A stretch of DNA of 64,000 bases. It comes from Gramella sp. KN1008 (GTDB lineage: Bacteria > Bacteroidota > Bacteroidia > Flavobacteriales > Flavobacteriaceae). The stretch is taken from contig NZ_SJDV01000003.1 in assembly GCF_004332155.1 (NCBI RefSeq), positions 310,001 to 374,000 of the forward strand. Reading direction: 5' to 3'. The translations under genes were made by a program, and so were the position numbers. The notes beneath the pieces were generated by a model, which did no database searches, was not told the origin of the DNA, and saw only the letters and a program-made list of their open reading frames with translations. Positions 50,453-59,262 of the stretch are shown here, one piece after another (position 1 is the stretch's first letter; each line of letters opens with the position of its first letter).

Positions 50453-50830
50453 TCAGAGGGTGAACTGCGCCAGTATCTTCTGAACTTCGTAAATATCAAC
50501 TTTCTTATTAAAACGTTTGGAAATAGAAGGCGACTGCTCTCCCGAGATCCAGATTTTGAGTTCTGCATCGAGATCAAAACTGCCGGCCGTTTCCACACTA
50601 AAACGGGTAATGCTCTTATAAAGAACCGAAAAGTATTCGATTTTGTTTCCGGTAATTCCCTGAACATCCACAAGAATTAGACGCTTGTTAGTAAAGATGA
50701 AGGTGTCCCTTAATATTTTGAAGCCCGCTTCGATCTCTTCTGAAGGAATTAGGAGTTTTCCATATTTTTCCTGGAGCGTTTCCTTTTCAATAGCTCCAGC
50801 ATTTCCTAAGAGTGAAGAAAGTATGCCCAT
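50453..50830 (-). CDS. bacterial PH-domain protein
   Basis: The 125-aa cytosolic protein is of the bPH type (YvbH/DUF1696-like): FKILRDTFIFTNKRLILVDVQG (about 38-59) and ITRFSVETAGSFDLDAELKIWISG are the typical strands. These domains assemble into rings on proteins or membranes; function unknown. It ends just before the hutI promoter region and starts 1 bp downstream of the alcohol dehydrogenase gene, so it is probably cotranscribed with it. Confidence 0.85.
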   Translation of the reverse strand: MGILSSLLGNAGAIEKETLQEKYGKLLIPSEEIEAGFKILRDTFIFTNKRLILVDVQGITGNKIEYFSVLYKSITRFSVETAGSFDLDAELKIWISGEQSPSISKRFNKKVDIYEVQKILAQFTL

Positions 50831-50831
50831 A

Positions 50832-51878
50832 TTAATTTTTAATTGATTTCATGTCTATTACAAACCTGTATTTCACATCAGAGTTAACCACCCTTTCATA
50901 GGCTTCATTGATATTCTGAATATCTATCATTTCAATATCTGAAACTATATTATGTTTTCCGCAGAAATCCAGCATTTCCTGGGTTTCCTTGATGCCACCT
51001 ATCAGGGAGCCGGCCACTCTTTTTCGTCCCATAACAAGTCCGCCGCCATGAACGTCTATCGAATCTATCGCACCAACAAGCACCATGGTCGCATCTCTCT
51101 TTAATAGAGCGATATATGGATTGGTATCATGTCCAACCGGGACGGTGTTCAGCAGAAAATCGAAACTGCCCTGATGTTTTTTCATCTGCTCTTCATCCTT
51201 AGAAATAAGTACTTCGTGTGCCCCCAGGGCTTTTGCATCTCCGGCTTTTGATGGAGAAGTAGTGATCATTACAACATGAGCTCCAAGAGCATTTGCAAAT
51301 TTGATCCCCATATGGCCCAAGCCTCCCAAACCAATAACGCCTACCTTATCTCCTTTCTTTACATTCCACTGTCGCAAAGGCGACCAGGTTGTAATACCTG
51401 CACATAATAAAGGAGCTACAGCCTTAGTGTCCAGGTTTTCAGGGATCTTTAAAACGAACTTTTCTCTTACGACAATCATTTCAGAATATCCTCCAAAAGT
51501 ATGACCTCCCAGATGTTTGTCCTCACCGTTATAGGTTAGGACCATTCCATTTTCACAATACTGTTCCAGGTTATCCTTACAGGACTCACATTCCTGGCAA
51601 GAATCTACCAGGCACCCAACTCCTACCAGATCGCCTTTTTTGAATTTTGTGACATCTTTTCCTACTTCGGTTACTCTCCCAATTATCTCGTGGCCCGGTA
51701 CCACAGGATAAATACTATTCCCCCAGTCATTTCTAACTTGATGAATATCACTGTGACAAACTCCGCAATATTCTATTTCGATCTTTACATCATTTGCTAA
51801 AATCTCCCTTCTTTCAATATCAAAAGGCTTTAATTTGGCATCACTTGATTGTGCTGCATAAGCGTTAACATTCTTCAT
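50832..51878 (-). CDS. zinc-dependent NAD(P) alcohol/aldehyde reductase (cinnamyl-alcohol type)
   Basis: The 348-aa medium-chain dehydrogenase has the catalytic zinc site Cys41-His42 (CGVCHSD), His63-Glu64 (GHE) and a distal Cys. Structural zinc cysteines are at 94, 97, 100 and 108. The nucleotide-binding loop GLGGLGHMGIKFA lies at about 188-200. It belongs to the YahK/CAD subgroup that reduces aldehydes with NADPH. Physiological substrate unknown. The PH-domain gene follows 1 bp downstream. Confidence 0.93.
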   Translation of the reverse strand: MKNVNAYAAQSSDAKLKPFDIERREILANDVKIEIEYCGVCHSDIHQVRNDWGNSIYPVVPGHEIIGRVTEVGKDVTKFKKGDLVGVGCLVDSCQECESCKDNLEQYCENGMVLTYNGEDKHLGGHTFGGYSEMIVVREKFVLKIPENLDTKAVAPLLCAGITTWSPLRQWNVKKGDKVGVIGLGGLGHMGIKFANALGAHVVMITTSPSKAGDAKALGAHEVLISKDEEQMKKHQGSFDFLLNTVPVGHDTNPYIALLKRDATMVLVGAIDSIDVHGGGLVMGRKRVAGSLIGGIKETQEMLDFCGKHNIVSDIEMIDIQNINEAYERVVNSDVKYRFVIDMKSIKN

Positions 51879-52057
51879 CTTTCTGGATTTTTAATTTCAT
51901 AGGAAGTTACTTAAAATAGAAAGGAGACCGGTTATATATGGGGAAGGTTTAACTTTAATTAACGATTGTACCAGTACGTCTCTCTTGATCAAGCCAAGGA
52001 ATGAGTTTAACAGAATTCTTAGTACATTAGGGCTCTTATTTTCCAAATCAGAATTTT

Positions 52058-53212
52058 ATGAGTAAGCCTAAAGGGATAAATACTATTTGCACACATGTTG
52101 GAGAGCTGGAAGACACGGAGTTTAGGGGAGCGGTTTCACCATTATATATGTCTACATCCTATGCGTTCGAAGATGTAGAGGTTAAACGATATCCTCGTTA
52201 TTTTAATACACCTAATCAGGTGGCTCTTACCAGGAAAATGGCAGCGCTGGAACATGGGGAATCTTCGCTTATCTTCGGAAGCGGAATGGCTGCGGTAAGC
52301 ACCTCGTTGATGGCATTTTTAAGATCTGGCGATCACGTGGTATTTCAGGATTCCTTGTACGGGGGAACCAGTAATCTGGTGACCGAGGAATTTGATAAAT
52401 TTGGGATAGCATATAGCTTTGCCAAAGACGCGAGAATTGAGTCACTGGAAGCCGAACTTAAGGAAAATACCAAGGTGATCTATATCGAAACACCCTCAAA
52501 TCCTTTGCTCAGGATTACTGACATGAAGGCTGTCGCTAAGCTGGCAAAGAAAGAAGGTCTTGTAAGTATGATAGATAATACCTTTGCCTCACCCGTGAAT
52601 CAGAATCCCATAGACTTTGGGATAGATGTGGTGATACATTCGGCTACCAAGTATATGGGTGGCCACAGTGATATTCTGGCAGGAACAGTAATTTCTTCAA
52701 AGGAATATATAGACCGTATTTTTCAAATGGCAAAGAACTTTGGCGGTAGCCTGAGTGATTATACCGTCTGGTTGCTGGAAAGAAGTCTGAAGACCATGGG
52801 CATCAGGGTGAAAGCTCAGAACGAGAACGCGATGAAATTAGCTGAATACCTGAATTCTCATTCGGATGTAAGTAAGGTTTATTATCCCGGATTGAAGGAT
52901 CATCCGGATCATAAACTGGCAAAAGAGCAAATGAAAGGATACGGCGGAATGCTTTCTTTTGAACTGAACGAGGATATCAATGTTTCAGAATTCATGAAAT
53001 CCCTGGAGCTTATAAAACCTTCCATGAGCCTTGCAGGAGTGGAAAGCACCATTCTTCTGCCTTCAAAGACCTCTCATGGCTTATTAAGTGCTGAAGAGAG
53101 GGAAAAGCAGGGGATTAAGGATAATCTTTTAAGGTTTTCGGTAGGAATCGAAGAGACTGAAGACCTGATAGAAGACCTGGAGCAGGCTATTAATAAAGTA
53201 ATTAAGAATTAG
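52058..53212 (+). CDS. transsulfuration PLP enzyme (cystathionine gamma-synthase/lyase-like)
   Basis: The 384-aa gamma-family PLP enzyme has its Schiff-base lysine at 198 (HSATKYMGGHSDILAG). It also shows the arginine-tyrosine segment RYPRYFNTPNQ, SGMAA at about 75-79, ETPSNPLL and LRFSVGIEETEDL. It either builds or cleaves cystathionine; the exact reaction is not readable. Only 12 bp separates it from bshB1, so it may supply or use cysteine for bacillithiol. Paralogue of the gene at 20693, with different flanks. Confidence 0.88.
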   Translation: MSKPKGINTICTHVGELEDTEFRGAVSPLYMSTSYAFEDVEVKRYPRYFNTPNQVALTRKMAALEHGESSLIFGSGMAAVSTSLMAFLRSGDHVVFQDSLYGGTSNLVTEEFDKFGIAYSFAKDARIESLEAELKENTKVIYIETPSNPLLRITDMKAVAKLAKKEGLVSMIDNTFASPVNQNPIDFGIDVVIHSATKYMGGHSDILAGTVISSKEYIDRIFQMAKNFGGSLSDYTVWLLERSLKTMGIRVKAQNENAMKLAEYLNSHSDVSKVYYPGLKDHPDHKLAKEQMKGYGGMLSFELNEDINVSEFMKSLELIKPSMSLAGVESTILLPSKTSHGLLSAEEREKQGIKDNLLRFSVGIEETEDLIEDLEQAINKVIKN

Positions 53213-53224
53213 AAAAATAATTAT

Positions 53225-53941
53225 ATGAAATTAGATATACTGGCAGTGGGGTCGCATCCCGATGATGTAGAGTTAAGCTGCTCAGGAACCATAGCCAAGG
53301 AAGTGGATAGGGGAAAAAAAGTTGGTATACTTGACCTAACCCGGGGAGAACTTGGGACCAGGGGGACGGCCGAAATAAGGGAGAAAGAAGCAAAAGCTGC
53401 TGCTGAGATACTGGGGGTTACGGTTCGCGAAAACCTGGAGTTCAGTGATGCATTTTTCGAAAATAACACGGCTCATAAGCTTGAAGTGGTCAAGATGATA
53501 AGAAAATACCGGCCGGAGATCGTTCTTTGTAATGCAATAGAAGACCGTCACATTGACCACGGCAAAGGAGCGAAATTGGTGAGTGAGGCATGTTTTCTTA
53601 GCGGACTCAGAAAGATCGAGACCATACTTAACGGAGAGAAACAGGAAGCCTGGCGGCCAACACATGTGTTCCATTATATACAGTGGAAGAATCTTAAACC
53701 CGACTTTGTGGTAGATATCTCAGGTTATATAGATAAAAAAGTTGCGTCTGTTTTAGCCTATTCCTCCCAGTTCTATGATGAGAACAGTAAAGAGCCTGAA
53801 ACACCCATTTCCAGCAGTAACTTTCTGGATAGCATTACTTACCGTGCAAGGGATATGGGAAGACTTATAAACACAGAGCATGCTGAAGGCTATAATGTTG
53901 AGAGAATGGTTGCGGTAGATTCGGTATTTGACCTTATTTAA
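53225..53941 (+). CDS. bshB1: bacillithiol biosynthesis deacetylase BshB1
   Basis: The 238-aa LmbE/PIG-L zinc deacetylase removes the acetyl group from GlcNAc-malate on the way to bacillithiol, the main thiol of many Firmicutes and Bacteroidetes. Zinc and catalytic residues are in GSHPDDVELSCSGT (about 8-21), and the second histidine block is DRHIDHGKGAKLVSEACFLSG (about 107-127). The BshB1-specific WRPTHVFHYIQW follows. Paired with the transsulfuration gene upstream, a logical cysteine-bacillithiol link. Confidence 0.94.
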   Translation: MKLDILAVGSHPDDVELSCSGTIAKEVDRGKKVGILDLTRGELGTRGTAEIREKEAKAAAEILGVTVRENLEFSDAFFENNTAHKLEVVKMIRKYRPEIVLCNAIEDRHIDHGKGAKLVSEACFLSGLRKIETILNGEKQEAWRPTHVFHYIQWKNLKPDFVVDISGYIDKKVASVLAYSSQFYDENSKEPETPISSSNFLDSITYRARDMGRLINTEHAEGYNVERMVAVDSVFDLI

Positions 53942-53954
53942 ATGGAATTTTTTC

Positions 53955-53985
53955 TTTGCGAAATTGATCAAATAACTTACATTTG
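53955..53985 (+). promoter_or_regulatory. tRNA-His promoter
   Basis: TTTG (53955-53958), 19-nt spacer, TACATTTG (53978-53985): a full match to the Bacteroidetes sigma-A consensus, 17 bp upstream of the tRNA. Confidence 0.75.
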
Positions 53986-54001
53986 CAACCGCTAATCAAA
54001 T

Positions 54002-54076
54002 GGTGGTTGTAGCTCAGCTGGTTAGAGCGCTGGATTGTGGTTCCAGAGGTCGTGGGTTCGAACCCCATCATCCACC
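54002..54076 (+). tRNA. tRNA-His (GTG anticodon)
   Basis: The cloverleaf is readable: extra 5' G (G-1, 54002), acceptor GTGGTTG, D-arm GCTC..GAGC, anticodon stem CTGGA/TCCAG with loop TTGTGGT (anticodon 54037-54039), T-arm GTGGG-TTCGAAC-CCCAT, 3' acceptor strand CATCCAC and C73 opposite G-1, the histidine identity pair. One U-U mismatch lies in the acceptor stem (pair 5-68). CCA is not fully encoded (CAA follows C73). Confidence 0.97.
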
Positions 54077-54083
54077 CAAAAGT

Positions 54084-54113
54084 AAAGTCCTTCAGAAATG
54101 AAGGACTTTTTTT
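54084..54113 (+). terminator. tRNA-His terminator
   Basis: Stem AAAGTCCTTCA (54084-54094) / TGAAGGACTTT (54099-54109), GAAA loop, followed by T-run to 54113. Confidence 0.92.
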
Positions 54114-54198
54114 GTTATATGTTTTAAAAACTTTTAGAGTATCTCGCGCAACCTTTTGAACCCTGTGGTATTTACTAGGTGTAACTCAATTTATCAAC

Positions 54199-54591
54199 AT
54201 GAAAAAACTACTGCTATTTACTTTAATGCTGGTTATCAGTATTTCCTGTTCAAAGGAGGATAACAATCTCAAGCCTTTAGACCTTAGCGTGAACAATATC
54301 ACCGGCACCTGGCAGTTGACCGAAACCTATCTCAGCCCGGGCGGCGAGACCGAATGGCAGGAAATTGAGAACGGCCCAACATACAATTTCAAATCCAATG
54401 GAAGCTTTACTTACTCTGAAGGAGATTGCACTTCGGGTAACTTTGAAATACTTAATGAAAACCTGAAACTTAGCTGTCACGGAAGTTCTGAAGTTTATAG
54501 TTATTTCATCCACAAACTGGATTCTTCACAAATGGAGATAAGTATCGTTGGCTGTAAAGAGGCCTGTGTTTATAGATATCAAAAACAATAA
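54199..54591 (+). CDS. lipocalin-like small lipoprotein
   Basis: The 130-aa protein has a lipoprotein signal (LMLVISISCSK, Cys17). The rest is beta-rich, starting ITGTWQLTETYLSPGG (about 34-49), the usual opening of Bacteroidetes lipocalin-like domains. Four more cysteines (CTSG, SCHG, GCKEACVY) may form two disulfides. Probably envelope-anchored ligand binding; ligand unknown. Monocistronic. Confidence 0.72.
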   Translation: MKKLLLFTLMLVISISCSKEDNNLKPLDLSVNNITGTWQLTETYLSPGGETEWQEIENGPTYNFKSNGSFTYSEGDCTSGNFEILNENLKLSCHGSSEVYSYFIHKLDSSQMEISIVGCKEACVYRYQKQ

Positions 54592-54604
54592 TTTCACGAT
54601 TACA

Positions 54605-54635
54605 TTTATAGAATGCTTTCGAAATGGTATTTTTG
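54605..54635 (+). promoter_or_regulatory. mazG promoter
   Basis: TTTA (54605-54608), 19-nt spacer, TATTTTTG (54628-54635, exact -7 consensus); leader under 10 nt to the ATG at 54649. Confidence 0.55.
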
Positions 54636-54648
54636 AAAAAATCATTTC

Positions 54649-55422
54649 ATGAATACCCGAGAAGACCAGCTAAAAGCCTTTGACAGATTACTCACCATAA
54701 TGGACGAATTACGGGAACAATGCCCCTGGGACCGTAAACAGACCATGGAATCTTTACGTCATCTTACGATAGAAGAAACTTACGAACTGGGCGATGCCAT
54801 CCTGGATAAGGATATGGATGAGATCAAAAAGGAACTGGGCGATGTATTACTTCACCTGGTCTTTTACGCAAAGATAGGAAGCGAAACAAACGATTTTGAT
54901 ATTGGCGATGTTGCCAATGGGATTTGCGATAAGTTAATAGATCGGCACCCTCATATCTACGGGGATGTTGAGGTGGCCAATGAAGAAGAGGTAAAGAAGA
55001 ACTGGGAAAATCTGAAGCTCAAAGAAGGCAAGAAAAGCGTGCTGGAAGGAGTTCCAAGGTCTTTACCGGCCATGGTTAAGGCAAATCGTATTCAGGATAA
55101 GGTTGCAGGAGTAGGATTTGACTGGGAAGAATCTCAGCAGGTATTTGAAAAACTGAAGGAAGAACTGGAAGAACTTCAGCACGAGGTGGAAACCGATAAT
55201 AAGGATGAAATAGAAGCCGAATTTGGAGATGTTTTGTTCTCGATGATCAATTACGCCAGATTCCTTAAAGTGAACCCGGAAAACGCCCTGGAACGCACTA
55301 ATAAGAAATTTATTCAGCGGTTTCAGTATCTGGAAAAAAAGGCAAAAGAGAAGAATAAAGCTCTGAAGGATATGACGCTTGCCGAAATGGACGTCTTCTG
55401 GAATGAGGCAAAGAAATTATAG
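54649..55422 (+). CDS. mazG: nucleoside triphosphate pyrophosphohydrolase
   Basis: The 257-aa all-helical housecleaning enzyme hydrolyses (d)NTPs to NMP and pyrophosphate, and may lower ppGpp. Two MazG repeats: the first has CPWDRKQTMESLRHLTIEETYELGDAI start (EExxE metal site, about 35-50) with ELGDVLLHLVFYA (about 63-75); the second has ELEELQHEVE and EAEFGDVLFSMINYAR (about 190-205). Full-length two-domain form as in E. coli. Converges on the methyltransferase gene, stop against stop. Confidence 0.94.
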   Translation: MNTREDQLKAFDRLLTIMDELREQCPWDRKQTMESLRHLTIEETYELGDAILDKDMDEIKKELGDVLLHLVFYAKIGSETNDFDIGDVANGICDKLIDRHPHIYGDVEVANEEEVKKNWENLKLKEGKKSVLEGVPRSLPAMVKANRIQDKVAGVGFDWEESQQVFEKLKEELEELQHEVETDNKDEIEAEFGDVLFSMINYARFLKVNPENALERTNKKFIQRFQYLEKKAKEKNKALKDMTLAEMDVFWNEAKKL

Positions 55423-56049
55423 TTAGTTGGTAAATACCATTAGCTCATCCAGTATCTCGACGGACGAGAATTTCAGGTTTTCGCATATCCATAGCAGACT
55501 TTCACGGTTGTAGAATATTACATGCGTAAGATCGTTCTTATAATGCCAGCTATTGAAGTCTATTGCCCCGGTCCACACTTCAGTTTTGCAGTATAATTTT
55601 CCTCCTGAATTCAAAAGGGACTTCAATAAGCTGAATTCTTCAAAAGGCTTTTGAAAATGTTCCATCACTTCACAGCAAATAATGAAGTCATACTGTTTAT
55701 CCAGCAATTTATGGTTGGGCTGAAAATAAGGATCATAAAGCTTAATATCGAATCCTGTTTTGGCAAGTTCTGAAGCTATAACCGGGCCGGTTCCGCAGCC
55801 AAAGTCGAGGCCCCGTGAATTTTTGGGAATTTCGGATCTGATCTTATCTATAACGGGCCTTACGAAATTAATATATCCGGGATCGTTAATATCGTTATTG
55901 TGAAGACGGTATCTGAACTTTTCTTCCTGCGGGCTAAGGTAAGATGCGGGAGAAAGTAAGATAGCCCTGCAGTTTATACATTGTAAGTACTCCCGATCTT
56001 TAAAGACTTGAAAATTCTCGGTAGCACTCTTGCATAAACTGCATCGCAT
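55423..56049 (-). CDS. class I SAM-dependent methyltransferase with zinc-ribbon start
   Basis: The 208-aa protein begins with a cysteine pair motif MRCSLCKS...LQCINC (residues 3-6 and 28-31), a small zinc ribbon. The methyltransferase fold has SAM motif I GLDFGCGTGPVIAS (about 99-112), motif II YDPYF and motif IV FIICCEVMEHFQKPFEE (about 137-153). This layout is like Methyltransf_12/UbiE-type small-molecule enzymes. Substrate unknown. It lies 6 bp after the DUF349 gene and is probably cotranscribed. Confidence 0.88.
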   Translation of the reverse strand: MRCSLCKSATENFQVFKDREYLQCINCRAILLSPASYLSPQEEKFRYRLHNNDINDPGYINFVRPVIDKIRSEIPKNSRGLDFGCGTGPVIASELAKTGFDIKLYDPYFQPNHKLLDKQYDFIICCEVMEHFQKPFEEFSLLKSLLNSGGKLYCKTEVWTGAIDFNSWHYKNDLTHVIFYNRESLLWICENLKFSSVEILDELMVFTN

Positions 56050-56055
56050 GGATCT

Positions 56056-58413
56056 TTAATAAAGTGATTTGATCTTTCTGAGCTTCTCTTCCCAGACCTC
56101 AAGGTCTGCCTTGTGATTCTCAATATTTTTATGCACCTCCTGAACAACAGGATTATCGTCCTCCACATGAGCGAAGAACTGAAGATTGTTCTCCAGTTGC
56201 CTTATTTCGGCCTTTGTCTCCTCAATTTTTTTAGTAAGGAAGTAGTGCTCATTTCTTATCTTATTATCATCATCTGCCTCATCAAGAGCCTGTACCTTGT
56301 TTTCATATTTAAGCATTTCGGCCTTGGTGTTATCAATATCCATTTTCTTGAATAACTGGTCCAGCGCCTTATTAAATTTACCCTCTATGAAACGTTTGTT
56401 ATATGGTACTTTGCCAACTTCCTTCCAGGCATTGATCTGTTCTTTAATGGCCGCGAGGTCTTCTTTTTTATCCCCTTTGAGCTCCATGCTCTTGACTTTT
56501 TCAAGAATCTCCTTTTTCTTTTCAAATGCTTCGAATTCCTCCTTGTTATCTTCATTGCGTTGTGCATGAAGCCGGTCAAAATAATGATTACAGGCTTTTT
56601 TGAACTGTTTCCATATCTTATCGCTATCCTTTCTCGGGACATGGCCTATCTTCTTCCAGTCGGCCTGTATCTTCTTCATTAAAGGAGTGACAGTTTTAAA
56701 ATCTTCGCTATCCTTATTGTCTTCAGCTATCTGGATAAGTTCCTTTTTCTTTTCAAGGTTATCGTATTGCTGCTTTTTCAGGTTCTTGTAAAACGCATTT
56801 TTTTTGCGATTGAAGCGGCGCACGTTTTCCTTGAAAGCGTTCCAGGTCTCCTGGTTCTTACTTCTCGGAACCTTGCCGGCATTGAAAAACTCTTCTCTTA
56901 AAGCTTCTATTTCCTTAATCTTTTGCTGCCATTTATTATGACTGTCAAAATCCTGGTCGGCGATCTCCCTGATCTTTTCTATGATCTCCTGCTTCTTTTC
57001 CCAGTTCTTTTCATACTGCTCATCAAGCTTATCAAAATACTCCTGTCTTTTATCGTGAATCTTTTTGGTGGCCGTGCTAAACCGCTCCCAGATATCTTCT
57101 CGATATTCTTTAGCTACTGGTCCGAGTTCTTCCTTCCACATTTTATGGAGCATCTGCAATTCACGAAATGCACGGTTCACATCACCTTCCTGTACCAGCT
57201 CCTCTGCGCGATCTATTACCTTTAATTTTTGCTCAAGGTTATGTTTGAAGTCCATATCCCTGAACTCCCGATTAAGATGCAGAAAGTCATAGAAGTTCTC
57301 TACATGGTGATGATAGGTATTCCATACATTATTGTACTTATCTCTCGGAATAGGTCCTGCCGTACGCCATTTGTCCTGGATCTCCTTAAAATGATTGTAG
57401 GTGGTATTGATATTCTCTTCAACATCTAATAAACCTTTTAGTTCCTCAATGATCTCCAGTCTTTTCTGAAGATTTTCATTAAGGTCCTTTTTAAGACGCT
57501 TATAGTAATTACTTCTCTGTTCCTTATAATCGAAATAGAGGGAATTAAAACGTTTTTTTAGGGGAGTGGAGTAGTGGAAGTCTATAATGTTCCCACCATC
57601 GGCCAGGAAATCTTCCTTTTTCTCTTCAACTTCTTCATCGAATTTGGCATTGAATTCCGCCCTTATTTCGGCAACGTGTTCCTTTATAGCCTGTATCTTT
57701 TCCTTTTTCAGAAGTCTTTCCAGTTCGTCTGCAAGGGCTTCCTTGGTCATGGAATGATAATCTTTCTTTTCGATATCATGGCGTTCACTGGCGCTCTCAT
57801 CTTCGCTATCCTCAGCCACCGCACTATCCATATCATCTTCGTGATTTCCTGAAGATTTTTTATTTTCTCCAACTACTGCCTCACCAATATCGCTGTCCAG
57901 ATCGTCATCCTCATCATCTTCCTTCTGTTGACTTTTTTGTTGTGATTCTGACTCAGATACCATAGCGTCTTCATGATCTGTAGAATCAGAAACCTTTTTC
58001 TTTGCTTTAGGTTTCCCTTTTCCTTCCGAATCATCTTCCAGCACCTCGGGCTTTTTGAAGAAAGGATTTTCCGTATTATCACTTTCCTCTTCTTCAAGAT
58101 CTGAATATGGATCTGAGTCCGGATCTTTCTTTTCACGGGCTTTCTGATCGGAAGTGGCCTTACCCGCTGCCGATTCATCTACCATGGCATCTTCATGATC
58201 TGTAGATTCGTCATTAGCTTCCTCGGTAATTGAATTATCGGAATTATCTGAAGTTTTCTCTGTATTCTTTTCGGTTTGGTCATCAACAGACTCCGCCTCC
58301 ATTTTCTCCGAACTACCATCAGAAGTCTTCTTTGCTGAGTTCTTAGCTTCCTCAGCCTTTAATTCTTCTTCCGTAAGTCCTTTTTTCCTGTTTTCATTTT
58401 CTTGTTGAGACAT
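56056..58413 (-). CDS. large DUF349-repeat protein with acidic N-terminal region
   Basis: The 785-aa protein starts at ATG 58413 (MSQQENENRK). Residues about 1-215 are disordered, very acidic, and contain repeated DHEDAMV-type blocks. The rest (about 220-770) is long charged helices with about five DUF349 repeats, each marked by a W/F-x-x-x-G-x-[IV]-P/V core: RTAGPIPRD, EELGPVAKE, FNAGKVPRSK, KKIGHVPRKD and KEVGKVPYNK. Coiled coil is likely at the C-terminus. Function unknown; E. coli YicC/YeiH-type names do not apply. Abundant charged residues suggest a cytosolic scaffold or RNA/ribosome-associated protein (inference). Confidence 0.88.
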   Translation of the reverse strand: MSQQENENRKKGLTEEELKAEEAKNSAKKTSDGSSEKMEAESVDDQTEKNTEKTSDNSDNSITEEANDESTDHEDAMVDESAAGKATSDQKAREKKDPDSDPYSDLEEEESDNTENPFFKKPEVLEDDSEGKGKPKAKKKVSDSTDHEDAMVSESESQQKSQQKEDDEDDDLDSDIGEAVVGENKKSSGNHEDDMDSAVAEDSEDESASERHDIEKKDYHSMTKEALADELERLLKKEKIQAIKEHVAEIRAEFNAKFDEEVEEKKEDFLADGGNIIDFHYSTPLKKRFNSLYFDYKEQRSNYYKRLKKDLNENLQKRLEIIEELKGLLDVEENINTTYNHFKEIQDKWRTAGPIPRDKYNNVWNTYHHHVENFYDFLHLNREFRDMDFKHNLEQKLKVIDRAEELVQEGDVNRAFRELQMLHKMWKEELGPVAKEYREDIWERFSTATKKIHDKRQEYFDKLDEQYEKNWEKKQEIIEKIREIADQDFDSHNKWQQKIKEIEALREEFFNAGKVPRSKNQETWNAFKENVRRFNRKKNAFYKNLKKQQYDNLEKKKELIQIAEDNKDSEDFKTVTPLMKKIQADWKKIGHVPRKDSDKIWKQFKKACNHYFDRLHAQRNEDNKEEFEAFEKKKEILEKVKSMELKGDKKEDLAAIKEQINAWKEVGKVPYNKRFIEGKFNKALDQLFKKMDIDNTKAEMLKYENKVQALDEADDDNKIRNEHYFLTKKIEETKAEIRQLENNLQFFAHVEDDNPVVQEVHKNIENHKADLEVWEEKLRKIKSLY

Positions 58414-58533
58414 ATTTTTCAATGTTAGGTTCTTCAAAGTCAATTAAAGGTGAAAGATAACAACTCCCCTAAAATTGGGCAAGTGATTGGTTTTATTTAT
58501 GGGGTGTGGGAGAGGGATATTTACTGTTTGGAA

Positions 58534-59262
58534 CTACGAATTCCATATACTCCAGGCCTTTTCTGCCTGAAATTCGAGCATTTTCAATCCGTTAATAGCG
58601 GTAGCACCTTTTTCTCTTCCCAGTTGCATGAGCCTGGTTTCTGAAGGATTATAAACCAGGTCAAAGATGAGGTGATCTCTGGAAAAATATTGAACCGGTA
58701 GTTCCGGATACCTATCGGTCTCAGGAAAAGTCCCGAGTGGGGTGCAATTAATGATAAGTGTATAGGAATCCATGGTCTCCCGGGTTAGCTCATCGTAAGA
58801 AAAAACCTGGGAAGACTTTTTCCTTGATACGAATTTGAAATCGATTTCAAGGAGTTTTAGGGCGTAAGCAATGGCTTTTGAAGCTCCGCCGGTACCTAGG
58901 ATAAGTGCTTTTTTATGATGAGGTTTTAAATTGGGCTTAAGCGATTCGAGAAATCCCCAGTAATCCGTATTGTACCCACAAAGGCTCCCGTCTTTTTCAA
59001 ATTTGATGGTATTCACCGCCTGAATCTCTCTGGAATGAGGATCTAAATGATCCAAAAAGGGGATGATCTCCTCTTTATAAGGGATGGTGACATTCAGTCC
59101 GGAAATGATATTATTCTTTAGAATTTCAGGTAGTTCCTGAATGGACGCAAGGTCAAAATTCTTATAAACAGCATGAATGTGTTCCCTCTCGAATTTTTCC
59201 GAAAAATATTTTCGGGAAAAGGAATAATCTATATTTCTGCCAAGGAGTCCGAAGGTTCTCAT
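58534..59262 (-). CDS. aroE: shikimate dehydrogenase
   Basis: The 242-aa enzyme reduces 3-dehydroshikimate to shikimate with NADPH. Substrate residues are in GLNVTIPYKEEIIPFLD (catalytic Lys about 65) and YNTDYWGF (about 97-104); the NADPH loop is ILGTGGASKAIAYAL (about 120-134); NCTPLGTFPE is at about 170-179. It is at the short end of the family. Its ATG overlaps the stop of the DUF368 gene by 4 bp (ATGA), so it is translationally coupled to a lipid-carrier transporter, an odd but conserved-looking pairing. Confidence 0.93.
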   Translation of the reverse strand: MRTFGLLGRNIDYSFSRKYFSEKFEREHIHAVYKNFDLASIQELPEILKNNIISGLNVTIPYKEEIIPFLDHLDPHSREIQAVNTIKFEKDGSLCGYNTDYWGFLESLKPNLKPHHKKALILGTGGASKAIAYALKLLEIDFKFVSRKKSSQVFSYDELTRETMDSYTLIINCTPLGTFPETDRYPELPVQYFSRDHLIFDLVYNPSETRLMQLGREKGATAINGLKMLEFQAEKAWSIWNS

